Assembly (NCBI GenBank): GCA_023410475.1
Contig: JAEYPS010000021.1
Span: forward strand, 96,738 to 160,737
Direction: 5' to 3'
DNA: 64,000 nucleotides
From: Bacillota bacterium
GTDB taxonomy: Bacteria; Bacillota; Clostridia; Christensenellales; SZUA-584
The notes under the pieces are model-generated. The model saw only the letters and a list, made by a program, of their open reading frames with translations. It did not search any database and had not been told where the DNA came from. Positions 15,982 to 24,703 of this stretch are shown here, in pieces; position 1 is the stretch's first letter, and every line of letters begins with the position of its first letter. A program made the translations under genes and the position numbers.

Positions 15982-18222
15982 ATGCGGCATTCAAGATGGA
16001 TACTTAAGGACTGCGGGCTCGATTACGACGCCCTGCTCAAAAACGAATCCGTTTTTTCCTCGGCTAACGGATACCTTGGGGTGAGAGGTAATTTCGAGGA
16101 AGGGTACGGCGGCTTATATGATTCGATACGCGGAGCGTACATAAACGGATTTTACGACATCAACAGCATAGGCTACGATGAAAAGCTGTTCGGCTTTCCC
16201 GAGAACAAACAAAGCATAGTAAACATACACGACGTCCAGACGGTGCGGCTGTTTACAGGCGGCGAAGAGTTCAATGTTTCCTCGGGAAATATCATAAGCT
16301 TTTCGAGAGAACTCGATATGAGCAGCGGCGTATGCAAAAGAGATATTGAGTGGGAGTCTCCCGGTGGCAGGCGGGTAAAGATACACATAACGAGGATGGC
16401 CTCGCTTGCGGTAAAAGAGCTGTTCGTTATCGATTATAACGTAACGCCTGTCAACTTTGACGGAGAGATAAGCTTTATATCCGAATGCAGCGCCGACGTC
16501 GTCAACTACTCGGACGGCAGCGACCCTCGGACTAAAAGCTGCGACGGCGCGAATCTCGAGTTTGTCGGAGGCGACATAGACGAGGGTTTGATCTATCTCG
16601 AATCTAGGGCTGCCCATTCGAGGCAGGCATTGGGAACGAGCGTAAGTCACACGCTTTCCCAAAAAGCCGAATTTGCTTATTCCATATCTGGTATGACCGC
16701 GAGAGCGGCCGTAAAGATAAACGCTAAAAGGAGCGAGAGCGTAAGGCTTGTAAAATACGCTCATTGCCTGTTCGCGCAGGATAACGAAGGGCTGAGTGAA
16801 AAGGCGCTCGCGCTTTCAAGTCAAAATACAGGCAGAATAGACGAGCTCTATAAAAAGCAGCGCGAATTTTTGGACGAGCGCTGGGCTATGGCGGACATAA
16901 GCATCGATTCTGACGACGGCGCGCAGACAGCAATGAGATACTGCGTATACCAGCTCATATGCCAAAGCGCTCTTTGCGAAGGCTCAATACCGGCAAAGGG
17001 GCTCTCGGGCGAAGGGTACGAAGGGCATTATTTCTGGGACACCGAGATATTCATACAGCCGTTTTTCGCGCTGACACATCCCGAGACGGCAAGGAAGCTG
17101 CTGCTGTACCGTTATAAAACACTTGACGCGGCAAGGGAAAACGCGAGGATACTCGGGCATAAATGCGGCGCCGCATATCCATGGCGCACGATATCGGGCA
17201 GCGAGTGTTCGACGTTCTTTCCGGCGGGGGCGGCGCAGTATCATATAAACGCCGATATCGCGTACGCTGTCATAAGCTACTGCTGCGCCACGGGTGATGA
17301 GGAGCTGCTGCTGCGCGAGGGGGCGGAGATAATATTTGAAACCGCGCGTCTGTGGTTGGAGCTGGGGCACTTTAGCGAAGGCATATTCAGGATAGACGGA
17401 GTAACGGGCCCGGACGAGTATACGTGCATGGTAAACAACAATTATTACACTAATATACTCGCGCAGCACAACTTAAAATGGGCGGTGCTGATATATAACA
17501 AGCTCAAAGAGACCGAAAAACAGGATGTTGCAGAGCGTATAGCGCTGCGGCAGGACGAGGCGGATGAGTTCGAAAAAGCATACAAAAATATGTATCTGCC
17601 ATACGACGAAACGGCGGGCATTACTCCTCAGGACGATTCGTTTTTGAGCAAAAAGGTATGGGACTTTGAGAATACGCTAATTGGAAATTATCCTCTGCTT
17701 CTTCATTATCACCCTATGCTTTTGTACAGGCATCAGGTGTGCAAGCAAGCCGATGTGCTGCTTGCGTATTACCTCTTTCAAAACCGCCATGATAAAGAGC
17801 TTATGAAGGCGTCATATGCTTACTACGAGGGCATAACCACTCACGACTCATCGCTGTCCTCGTGCGTGTTCTCGATAATGGCGGCAAGGCTCGGCTGGGC
17901 TCATAAGGCTTATGACTATTTCAGAAAAACGATGCGGCTTGATATAGACGATATACACTGCAACACAAAGGACGGGCTGCATATGGCGAATATGGGCGGA
18001 GCATACCTTTGCGTTACGGGGGGATTTGCCGGGCTCTCGATAGATGAGGACGGGGCTTGCCTGTCGCCCGTTCTGCCGGAGCAGTGGCGCTCATGCAGCT
18101 TTAAGTTTATGTACAGGGGCAGCGTGTTCGAAGTTGCGGTGAACAAACAAGGCACAAAGATAATAAGGCTCAGCGGCGGTGCTCATAGCATAACCGTGAA
18201 CGGCAAGACTGATATATATTAA
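15982..18222 (+). CDS. GH65 disaccharide phosphorylase
   Basis: Inverting phosphorylase of family GH65, 746 residues, normal length. It splits an alpha-glucoside with phosphate to give beta-glucose-1-phosphate and the acceptor sugar, saving one ATP. Typical motifs are ANGYLGVRGNFEEG near the N-terminus, EGHYFWDTEIF, AAYPWRTISGSECS, AAQYHINADIAYAV and the catalytic acid E479 in GPDEY. Substrate (maltose, trehalose, kojibiose, nigerose) cannot be settled from motifs alone. No signal peptide, so it acts on sugar imported by the preceding transporter. PgmB, encoded divergently, takes the product into glycolysis. AAAGGAG overlaps the stop of the malG-type gene. Confidence 0.94.
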   Translation: MRHSRWILKDCGLDYDALLKNESVFSSANGYLGVRGNFEEGYGGLYDSIRGAYINGFYDINSIGYDEKLFGFPENKQSIVNIHDVQTVRLFTGGEEFNVSSGNIISFSRELDMSSGVCKRDIEWESPGGRRVKIHITRMASLAVKELFVIDYNVTPVNFDGEISFISECSADVVNYSDGSDPRTKSCDGANLEFVGGDIDEGLIYLESRAAHSRQALGTSVSHTLSQKAEFAYSISGMTARAAVKINAKRSESVRLVKYAHCLFAQDNEGLSEKALALSSQNTGRIDELYKKQREFLDERWAMADISIDSDDGAQTAMRYCVYQLICQSALCEGSIPAKGLSGEGYEGHYFWDTEIFIQPFFALTHPETARKLLLYRYKTLDAARENARILGHKCGAAYPWRTISGSECSTFFPAGAAQYHINADIAYAVISYCCATGDEELLLREGAEIIFETARLWLELGHFSEGIFRIDGVTGPDEYTCMVNNNYYTNILAQHNLKWAVLIYNKLKETEKQDVAERIALRQDEADEFEKAYKNMYLPYDETAGITPQDDSFLSKKVWDFENTLIGNYPLLLHYHPMLLYRHQVCKQADVLLAYYLFQNRHDKELMKASYAYYEGITTHDSSLSSCVFSIMAARLGWAHKAYDYFRKTMRLDIDDIHCNTKDGLHMANMGGAYLCVTGGFAGLSIDEDGACLSPVLPEQWRSCSFKFMYRGSVFEVAVNKQGTKIIRLSGGAHSITVNGKTDIY

Positions 18223-18242
18223 GTTTCGGCCGGAGGTTAATC

Positions 18243-18290
18243 ATGCGCGGAGTTAAAGCGATTTTATTGAATAACGTTGAAGAGCTTTGA
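18243..18290 (+). other. Possible 15-codon reading frame
   Basis: ATG at 18243, preceded by GGAGG at ideal distance, opens a frame of 15 codons (MRGVKAILLNNVEEL) ending in TGA. It directly follows the GH65 gene and precedes a terminator. It could be a short peptide, or the remnant of a lost gene; VKAI at residue 4 resembles the start of beta-phosphoglucomutases, often found next to GH65 genes. Evidence for either is thin. Confidence 0.25.
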
Positions 18291-18340
18291 TATCTATAAG
18301 GACACCGGAAACGAAATAAAACCTATATCTCTCCGATAAA

Positions 18341-18376
18341 GCGCCTCTTATCAGGGGCGTCTTTAGTTTAATTTTT
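18341..18376 (+). terminator. Terminator after the GH65 operon
   Basis: GCGCCTC (18341-18347) pairs with GGGGCGT (18354-18360) through seven pairs including wobbles, loop TTATCA, followed by the T-rich CTTTAGTTTAATTTTT. It should end or reduce transcription before the DUF624 gene. Confidence 0.55.
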
Positions 18377-18468
18377 ACTTGCCGTGCAGGCATCACAGGC
18401 AAGACATAGAATATATATATGGCGACGTTTATAGCCATAAGGCATTTTTAGACGCAGCAGGAGGGGAT

Positions 18469-19152
18469 ATGCGCGGGCATACGGCATATGAAGCGACAGA
18501 ACAGAAAAAGCGTTTAGAAAAAGGCAAGGGAGCGGGGCAGCTTGCTCATAACGCAAGCTCCGTTGCGTGGCTTTTGCTTCGGCTAAACGTCATGTTCCTC
18601 GTGTTCTGTATTCCTGTTCTGACAGCCCCGGCGGCTTTGTCGGCGATGACAAAGGTGCTGATGAACATTGTCAGAAACAAAGACAGCAGTCTGTTGAGCG
18701 ATTTTTTGCGGGCGTTTAAGGAAAGCTTTTTAAAAAGCCTTGCCGCGGGCCTTATAATGGGCGCATTCATGGCGGCAGTATTCTTTGCGGGGTACTCGGT
18801 ATATACATCATTCGGCGGCTTCATCGGCTATCTCGGGATCGCGTTGATAATAGTGCTCGGGGCTTTTGTTTATTTTGCTCTGTGTTATCTTTTTCCGCTT
18901 ATCGTTACTGTGGATATAAGCTTAAAACAATGCGTATGGAATTCGTTCGCGCTGGCTCTTACAGAACTCAGGCGCAATCTTTTGCTGCTTATGCCGCTTG
19001 CGCTTGTTGCGGCCTGCGCGCTGCTTTATCCGGTGAGCCTTCCTCTGCTTATATTCATTATGTTTGCTCTTTGTGAGTATATCGTCTGCCTTACCGTGGC
19101 AGGGGTCATACACAAGCGCATAATCGATCCTTATTATTCGCAGAGACGGTGA
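18469..19152 (+). CDS. DUF624 (YesL-like) membrane protein
   Basis: A 227-residue protein with about five hydrophobic segments. The pattern VAWLLLRLNVMFLVFCIPVL, followed by TAPAALSAMTKVLM and a loop with LLSDFLRAFKESF, is that of DUF624/YesL. Members are usually found next to carbohydrate ABC transporters and glycosidases and have no defined biochemical role; an accessory part in sugar uptake is assumed. The start at 18469 follows AGGAGGGG; an in-frame ATG 30 codons earlier would begin close behind the terminator and adds an unlike, charged sequence. Confidence 0.85.
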   Translation: MRGHTAYEATEQKKRLEKGKGAGQLAHNASSVAWLLLRLNVMFLVFCIPVLTAPAALSAMTKVLMNIVRNKDSSLLSDFLRAFKESFLKSLAAGLIMGAFMAAVFFAGYSVYTSFGGFIGYLGIALIIVLGAFVYFALCYLFPLIVTVDISLKQCVWNSFALALTELRRNLLLLMPLALVAACALLYPVSLPLLIFIMFALCEYIVCLTVAGVIHKRIIDPYYSQRR

Positions 19153-19308
19153 GTGTGTAATTTATGCCTGTTTTTTTACCGTAAACTGATATAAGGTATT
19201 ACATAAATAATATTAATAGGAATCACAAGAATTAATGTTGTTTCCTTATTGTATATATGTTAACCTCTATTAGGGCATTATTTTCAAAAAACAGGGGTAA
19301 TATGTAAT

Positions 19309-19902
19309 ATGGCACGTTCGGAAGATATAAGGCGGGCAGCCCTGAATCTGTTCGCACAAAAGGGCTATGACGCCACCTCCATACAGGATATTACATCATC
19401 AGTAAATATAAAAAAAGCTACATTCTACTCCCACTTCCAAAGCAAGAACGAACTGTTTATACTTTTGATGAAAGAGCAATCCGAGTCAATTATAAACAAA
19501 ACCAATGTCGCTCTCAATGAGTCTAAAGCGACAGACCTTAAGGGGCTGCTTTTCGACGTATTCAACGCCCAGGTACGAATGAATTTTGACAGGACGCATC
19601 TGCTGTTTTGGAAAAGAGCCGTTTTAACGCAGGCAGGAATGACCGATAACGAACTGCAGACGCAGCTAAGCGCCATAATGGGAAAAGTTAATGAAACCAT
19701 AACGTCGGCAATTATGAGCTCTCTCAGCAAGGTTAAAGCAGAGCTGAGCATGGAGTACACGTCTAAATGTATGTGCATGTTTCTGGTGCTCCTTCAGGGC
19801 TATCTCGATTGGATACTGATTACAAACAACCTTGATGAAGATCATGCTAAGCTCGCGTGGGACTGCATGTGGAACGGCATGCAGGAGTTGTCTCGCAAGT
19901 AA
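19309..19902 (+). CDS. TetR-family transcriptional regulator
   Basis: A 197-residue regulator. The N-terminal helix-turn-helix is clear (RRAALNLFAQKGYDATSIQD, then VNIKKATFYSHFQSKNELF); the C-terminal two thirds form the helical ligand and dimer domain and show no recognisable ligand class. It is 186 bases upstream of the GH3 lipoprotein gene on the same strand, and a palindrome overlaps the GH3 promoter, so that gene is its likely target. AGGGG lies somewhat far before the ATG. Confidence 0.9.
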   Translation: MARSEDIRRAALNLFAQKGYDATSIQDITSSVNIKKATFYSHFQSKNELFILLMKEQSESIINKTNVALNESKATDLKGLLFDVFNAQVRMNFDRTHLLFWKRAVLTQAGMTDNELQTQLSAIMGKVNETITSAIMSSLSKVKAELSMEYTSKCMCMFLVLLQGYLDWILITNNLDEDHAKLAWDCMWNGMQELSRK

Positions 19903-20017
19903 TCGGGTGCCTGCCAGACATCAGCCGGAATATTCGCTGCTTATGAACAGACAAACGTCAGCCCGTACGGCACACATAAGTACAAAAGACAGGAGGGCTG
20001 CTCTTTCCTTCAATGTA

Positions 20018-20049
20018 TTGACAATAATTATATATTGATGTATATATAA
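20018..20049 (+). promoter_or_regulatory. GH3 gene promoter with overlapping palindrome
   Basis: TTGACA (20018-20023), a 17-base spacer and TATATA (20041-20046). TTATATAT (20028-20035) and ATATATAA (20042-20049) are perfect 8-bp arms around TGATGT, covering spacer and -10. A repressor bound here would block RNA polymerase; the TetR protein encoded just upstream is the candidate. The arms are all A/T, so chance is possible. Confidence 0.5.
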
Positions 20050-20088
20050 ACAGGGAGATTGCAGGAAAATGCAAAAAGGAGTTGTTTT

Positions 20089-21951
20089 ATGAAGAAGCTT
20101 CTTATATTGCTGTGCATCCTGTTGTTTTTTTTATTCTCATCATGCGGGGACAATACCGCCACACAAGCCGTGCTTTCGGCAAAGAACCAGTTTGATAATG
20201 TAAAAACAGATATACCTGTTATATATCTTGATGCCTCATACCCGACGGACGAGCGCGTTTCAGACCTGCTTTCACGGATGAGCCTTTCGGACAAAGCCGG
20301 ACAGATGGTGCAGGGCAATCCCGATTTTGCGAGCGTTAAAGATGTAGAGATACTGGGATTAGGCTCGCTGCTCAGCGGAGGGGGCGTAGTGCCGGGAGGC
20401 GTCAATACGACAAGCGGATGGAGTAAGGGGATACGCGGATATCAGAATGCGGCTCTGTCGAGAGACATAAAGATACCTTTGCTCTACGGCTCGGACGCGG
20501 TGCATGGCCACAACAACGTTTACGGCGCCGTGATATTCCCGCACAATATAGGCGTAGGCGCGGCAAACGATGCTGAGCTTACACGGCAGATGGGAGCGTA
20601 TGTGGCCGAAGTGATGAAGCTGACGGGCGTACATTGGAACTTCGCGCCGTGTGTTGCAGTCGCGCAGGACCCGAGATGGGGCCGTACATACGAGAGCTTT
20701 TCAAGCGACCCCGCAATCGTGAGCGAGCTTGGAGCGGCGTACCTTAAGGGACAGCAAAGCGGAGGCGTTATCGCCACCGCCAAACACTATGCCGGCGACG
20801 GGGGAACAGTGTATGGTACGGGATACAATTACGGTATAGACCGGGGGAACTGCGATTTAAGCGAAGAAGAATTCAGGGCGATTCACCTTGCTCCCTACAA
20901 AAGGCTTGTGGACGAGGGCGTGAAGTGCGTGATGGTATCGTTCAGTTCATACGGCGGCCTTAAAATGCACGAAAACAAATATATGATAACGGACGTGCTT
21001 AAGGGTGAGTTCGGATTTGAAGGATTTGTTGTTAGCGACTGGGAAGGCATCGCGGGCATAAACGCCTCCACGTATGAGGCAAAAATCGCAGCCGGCATAA
21101 ACGCGGGCGTCGATATGCTTATGGAGCCGAACAGCTTTAAAGAAGCTGTAAACGCTATAATGGATGGGGTTCAGCAAGGAGCAATTCCAAAGGAGAGAGT
21201 GGACGACGCGGTTTGCAGGATCCTTTCAGTGAAGTTTGATATGGGGCTGTTTGAAGAGCCTTGTCTTGAGCGTACGAGTGTTAAACCGAGCAGCGAGGAC
21301 GGACGCTCGCTGGCAAGAAAACTGGCTGCAAAATCGCAGGTGCTGCTTAAAAACAACAGCGGACTTCTTCCTTTCAAATCAGGGCAGAAGATATACGTTA
21401 TAGGCCCGGCAGCCGATAATGTAGGCGTACAGTGCGGAGGATGGACACTAAGCTGGCAGGGCTCGGCCCAGAATGACTATGTGCCGGGAACTTCCATACT
21501 GCAAGCCCTTAAAAGCTGCGCACATGAGTGCGGTATTGAGATAATAACCGATAAGGCGCGCGCTGAGGAAGCGGACGCGGTATTGCTTGCGCTAGGCGAG
21601 GTGCCGTACGCGGAGCACTGGGGTGACAATACGTATCTGACGCTGATCGGAAAAACAGCCCTGGCGAAAAATATCAACGCCATATTTGAGGCGCGCAGCC
21701 TTAAAAAGCCCGTTGCCGCTCTTATTGTGGCGGGTCGTAATGTAATGATAGATAAATATCTTGGCGGCTGGGACGCCGCCGTTATGTGTTATCTTCCCGG
21801 AACGGAAGGGGGAGGCGTAGCAGACGTGCTTGTAGGCAAAGAGCCGTTTACTGGAAAGCTTCCTATGCCGTGGTACAGGAGCGTGGACGATATAGGAGCG
21901 AAAAACCCCGACCTGCTGTTCGATATCGGATACGGACTGACAGCCGAATAA
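20089..21951 (+). CDS. GH3 beta-glucosidase-type lipoprotein
   Basis: A 620-residue glycoside hydrolase of family 3, exported as a lipoprotein: hydrophobic N-terminus with lipobox FSSC (C19). The (alpha/beta)8 domain shows LLYGSDAVHGHNNV, WNFAPCVAVAQDPRWGRTYE, TAKHYAGDGGT and the nucleophile Asp in GFVVSDWEGI; the second domain runs from about residue 390 (SQVLLKNNSGLLPF). KHYAGDGGT resembles exo-beta-1,3/1,4-glucan glucohydrolases, so release of glucose from beta-glucans or cello-oligosaccharides at the cell surface is likely. The ATG at 20089 follows AAAAGGAG; an ATG ten codons earlier would spoil the signal peptide. Confidence 0.94.
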   Translation: MKKLLILLCILLFFLFSSCGDNTATQAVLSAKNQFDNVKTDIPVIYLDASYPTDERVSDLLSRMSLSDKAGQMVQGNPDFASVKDVEILGLGSLLSGGGVVPGGVNTTSGWSKGIRGYQNAALSRDIKIPLLYGSDAVHGHNNVYGAVIFPHNIGVGAANDAELTRQMGAYVAEVMKLTGVHWNFAPCVAVAQDPRWGRTYESFSSDPAIVSELGAAYLKGQQSGGVIATAKHYAGDGGTVYGTGYNYGIDRGNCDLSEEEFRAIHLAPYKRLVDEGVKCVMVSFSSYGGLKMHENKYMITDVLKGEFGFEGFVVSDWEGIAGINASTYEAKIAAGINAGVDMLMEPNSFKEAVNAIMDGVQQGAIPKERVDDAVCRILSVKFDMGLFEEPCLERTSVKPSSEDGRSLARKLAAKSQVLLKNNSGLLPFKSGQKIYVIGPAADNVGVQCGGWTLSWQGSAQNDYVPGTSILQALKSCAHECGIEIITDKARAEEADAVLLALGEVPYAEHWGDNTYLTLIGKTALAKNINAIFEARSLKKPVAALIVAGRNVMIDKYLGGWDAAVMCYLPGTEGGGVADVLVGKEPFTGKLPMPWYRSVDDIGAKNPDLLFDIGYGLTAE

Positions 21952-21972
21952 TACTTTTCAGCACAATTATTT

Positions 21973-22008
21973 AAGGCTGCTGCGGTTTAATACACGGCGG
22001 CTTTTTTT
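21973..22008 (+). terminator. Terminator after the GH3 gene
   Basis: AAGGCTGCT (21973-21981) pairs with GGCGGCTTT (21996-22004), wobbles included, with the stem running into TTTTTTT (22002-22008). It isolates the GH3 gene from cysS. Confidence 0.75.
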
Positions 22009-22077
22009 ATTTTTAACGATCAAACGCGTGACAGCCCGGGTTTTTGCGTTTCATTTTGGCGGCATGTCCGTTGTCAA

Positions 22078-22107
22078 TTGACTATCGGCAATAATATATA
22101 TTATAAT
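22078..22107 (+). promoter_or_regulatory. cysS promoter
   Basis: TTGACT (22078-22083), 18-base spacer, TATAAT (22102-22107). Transcription would start near 22114, only about 28 bases before the translation start, so there is no room for a T-box leader. Confidence 0.75.
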
Positions 22108-22141
22108 GAGCCGAAATTATAAGCGGATTGGAAGTGCTTTT

Positions 22142-23521
22142 TTGAAGATATACAACACTCTTACAAGAAAAAAAGAAGAGTTTGTGCCTGTCGAGCCGGG
22201 CAAGGCCAAGATATACGCCTGCGGGCCGACGGTCTATAACTTTTTTCATATCGGGAACGCGAGGCCTTTTATCATATTCGATACGCTGCGCCGTTACCTT
22301 GAGTACAGAGGCTTTAAGGTAACGTTCGTACAGAATTTTACCGACGTCGACGATAAGCTGATAACCCGCGCGAAAGAGGAAAACACTACATTAAAGGACG
22401 TCGGAGAGCGTTTTATAAAAGAGTATTTCAAAGACGCCGAGGGCCTTGGTATACGGATGGCGGACGTGCATCCGAAGGCGACCGAGCACATGGAAGAGAT
22501 AATAGAGTTCGTAAAAAAGCTTGTGGACTCGGAGCACGCGTACGAGACTGGCGGCGATGTATATTTCAATGTATCGAGCTTTCCCGAATACGGCAGGCTT
22601 TCGGGGCAGTCGCTTGAAGACCTCGTCGCGGGAGCGAGAGTCGACATATCGGACGTCAAGAAAAACCCCGCGGATTTCGCGCTTTGGAAAGCGGCGAAGC
22701 CCGGAGAAGACAGCTGGGACAGCCCGTGGGGAAAAGGACGCCCCGGCTGGCATATAGAGTGCAGCGCCATGAGCATGAAGTATCTCGGAGAAACGTTCGA
22801 CATACACTGTGGCGGGCAGGATCTTATATTTCCGCACCATGAGAACGAGATAGCGCAGTCAGAGGCCGCGACGGGCAAGCCGTTCGCGAACTACTGGATG
22901 CACAACGGCTATATAAACGTCGACAACCAGAAGATGAGCAAGTCGCTCGGAAACTTCTTCACGGTGCGCGACATATCCCGGAAGTACGATCTTTCGGTCG
23001 TTAGGCTGTTCATGCTTTCCGCGCATTACAGAAACCCGGTGAACTTCTCGGAGGATCTTATCGAGCAGGCGGCGTCGGCAATGTCGAGGATAAGGAACTG
23101 CCGCGAGAATCTGAAGTTTATTACGGAAAACGGCAGTGGATCCGATATAGGCGTTGAGCGCGATATATGTGCGCTTGAGAAGGCATTTGTCGAAGCCATG
23201 GACGACGACCTCAACACCGCTGAGGCGATAGGTGCTGTGTTTGAGTATATAAAAGAGATAAATCTCGCGTTTGAGCGGGGCGGCTCTAAGAAGAGCGCTG
23301 CCGAGGCTCTGTCGGCGCTCGACAACGTGCTTGGTGTGCTGGGGCTCGCGCCTCAGGATGAGAGCGTCCCCGAAAGCATAAAGGAGATGGCGGCAAAGCG
23401 GCAGGAAGCAAGAGCGAGAAAAGACTTCGCGGCGGCCGACGCTCTGAGAGCCGAAATAGCCGCGCTTGGATATGAGATAAAAGACACTGCTGAGGGTGTA
23501 AAAATAAACAAAAGGTTATGA
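22142..23521 (+). CDS. cysS: Cysteinyl-tRNA synthetase
   Basis: Class I synthetase charging tRNA-Cys. With the TTG start at 22142 the protein has 459 residues, near the E. coli length (461), and begins MKIYNTLTRKKEEFVP as in homologues. HIGH-type signature FFHIGNARPF, zinc-site residues including CGPTVYNF, GWHIECSAMS and HHENEIAQSE, and the KMSKS motif in QKMSKSLGNF are present. The first in-frame ATG (22106) lies inside the -10 hexamer of the promoter and cannot be in the mRNA, whereas GGAAG precedes the TTG at seven bases. The following small gene is coupled to it. Confidence 0.95.
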   Translation: MKIYNTLTRKKEEFVPVEPGKAKIYACGPTVYNFFHIGNARPFIIFDTLRRYLEYRGFKVTFVQNFTDVDDKLITRAKEENTTLKDVGERFIKEYFKDAEGLGIRMADVHPKATEHMEEIIEFVKKLVDSEHAYETGGDVYFNVSSFPEYGRLSGQSLEDLVAGARVDISDVKKNPADFALWKAAKPGEDSWDSPWGKGRPGWHIECSAMSMKYLGETFDIHCGGQDLIFPHHENEIAQSEAATGKPFANYWMHNGYINVDNQKMSKSLGNFFTVRDISRKYDLSVVRLFMLSAHYRNPVNFSEDLIEQAASAMSRIRNCRENLKFITENGSGSDIGVERDICALEKAFVEAMDDDLNTAEAIGAVFEYIKEINLAFERGGSKKSAAEALSALDNVLGVLGLAPQDESVPESIKEMAAKRQEARARKDFAAADALRAEIAALGYEIKDTAEGVKINKRL

Positions 23522-23531
23522 GGTGTTTCAA

Positions 23532-23837
23532 TTGCAGGAAATGAACCAGTTGATGGCGGGCATTATGGTCATCGCGGGAGCAATGTCGCTCTATTACGCG
23601 TTTACGGGCAAGGGAAAGGTATACGAGAACGAGTATCCCAAAGCCATGAAAGAGGAGGCCAACAAGTTTCTGCGCGCGTTTTTATGGATGGTAGCGCCTA
23701 TAGCTCTCGCGTCGGGGATACTTGAATTTTCGGGGTTCGAGTGGGGTTACTTTGTTGGGCTCGCGATACTTCCCATGATAATAGTGTATTACATAATGTT
23801 CAGAAGCAAGTTCAGGGAGTATCTTAAAAAGAAATAA
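23532..23837 (+). CDS. Small two-to-three-segment membrane protein
   Basis: A 101-residue protein of unknown function. Hydrophobic stretches are at about residues 5-22, 45-60 and 65-82, separated by a charged segment (GKVYENEYPKAMKEEANKF), and the C-terminus is basic (FREYLKKK). I place the start at TTG 23532 because GAGGTG overlapping the cysS stop lies six bases before it; a GTG three codons earlier would leave no ribosome site. It is probably translated from the cysS mRNA. I do not recognise the family. Confidence 0.7.
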   Translation: MQEMNQLMAGIMVIAGAMSLYYAFTGKGKVYENEYPKAMKEEANKFLRAFLWMVAPIALASGILEFSGFEWGYFVGLAILPMIIVYYIMFRSKFREYLKKK

Positions 23838-23872
23838 AGCGCGATGGCGATAAAAGCCGGGTGAAAATATTG

Positions 23873-23894
23873 GGCTGCTTCGAGAGAAGCGGCC
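23873..23894 (+). terminator. Hairpin with GAGA tetraloop, possible terminator
   Basis: GGCTGCTTC (23873-23881) and GAAGCGGCC (23886-23894) form nine pairs with a GNRA-type loop GAGA. Only TTGCTGATTG follows, so termination would be weak. It lies after the cysS-linked gene and before a new transcription unit. Confidence 0.45.
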
Positions 23895-23985
23895 TTGCTG
23901 ATTGAATGCGCAGTCACAAAACCCAAGGCTTTAAGACGATATATTGCCCCCAATAGTCAAAGGCTGGAGGCAAACAGGAGTTTTT

Positions 23986-24702
23986 ATGAAATCCTCTTTT
24001 ACAGTGCTTTTTTTGGTGCTTGGCAGCATAATGCTGATAACAGCGATTCTGATACACAGTATAGAGATTTTTGCGCTTAACGCCGACTTTTTTGAAAGCG
24101 AGTACGAAATGCTCGGCACCGCCGATAGCATAGGCATAAGCGAAGCGGGCCTTAGGACGGTAACGGAAAATCTGCTGGATTACACGGCGGGCAAAAGGGA
24201 AAACCTGGACATGCAGGCAAAGATAAATGGGCAAATGCGCGAGGTGTTTGGTCAGCGTGAGAAGGACCATATGGTGGACGTTAAAGAACTCTATCTTGGG
24301 GCGAGAGACGTTCGCAACGTATGCCTTGTTGGAATGGCGCTCTTGTTTCTGATCGCGTTCAAGCTCCGGGGGAAAGGCGCGCTGTCCAAGCTGTGCACAT
24401 CGTTTCTTAAAGTATCAGGAGCGTTTGTAGTGATAGTAGGCGCGCTCGCGATATACGCGGCGATAGATTTTTCAGGCTTTTGGGTCTCGTTTCACCATCT
24501 TTTCTTCACGAACGACCTGTGGCAGCTCGACCCGAGAACCGACGTGCTTATAATGATGGTTCCCCAGCAGTTTTTCTCCGACCTCGTAGCTAGCATTATC
24601 ATAAGGTTCGTGTCAATATTCGCGGCGCTGAATATCGTTTCCGCAGTCGGTTTGCATGTCATCAACAGGAGAAATAAACGCAAAGAAGCGGCATCTTTAT
24701 AA
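23986..24702 (+). CDS. TIGR01906/DUF1461 family integral membrane protein
   Basis: A 238-residue membrane protein. One hydrophobic segment at the N-terminus (FTVLFLVLGSIMLITAILI) is followed by an outer domain with the family signature: LLDYTAGKRENLDM and EKDHMVDVKELYLGAR, then three more membrane segments and a basic tail (INRRNKRKEA). Function is unknown. CAGGAG precedes the ATG at 23986; an ATG 14 codons upstream has none and adds no conserved sequence. tsaD starts one base past its stop, so the two are coupled. Confidence 0.85.
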   Translation: MKSSFTVLFLVLGSIMLITAILIHSIEIFALNADFFESEYEMLGTADSIGISEAGLRTVTENLLDYTAGKRENLDMQAKINGQMREVFGQREKDHMVDVKELYLGARDVRNVCLVGMALLFLIAFKLRGKGALSKLCTSFLKVSGAFVVIVGALAIYAAIDFSGFWVSFHHLFFTNDLWQLDPRTDVLIMMVPQQFFSDLVASIIIRFVSIFAALNIVSAVGLHVINRRNKRKEAASL

Positions 24703-24703
24703 A

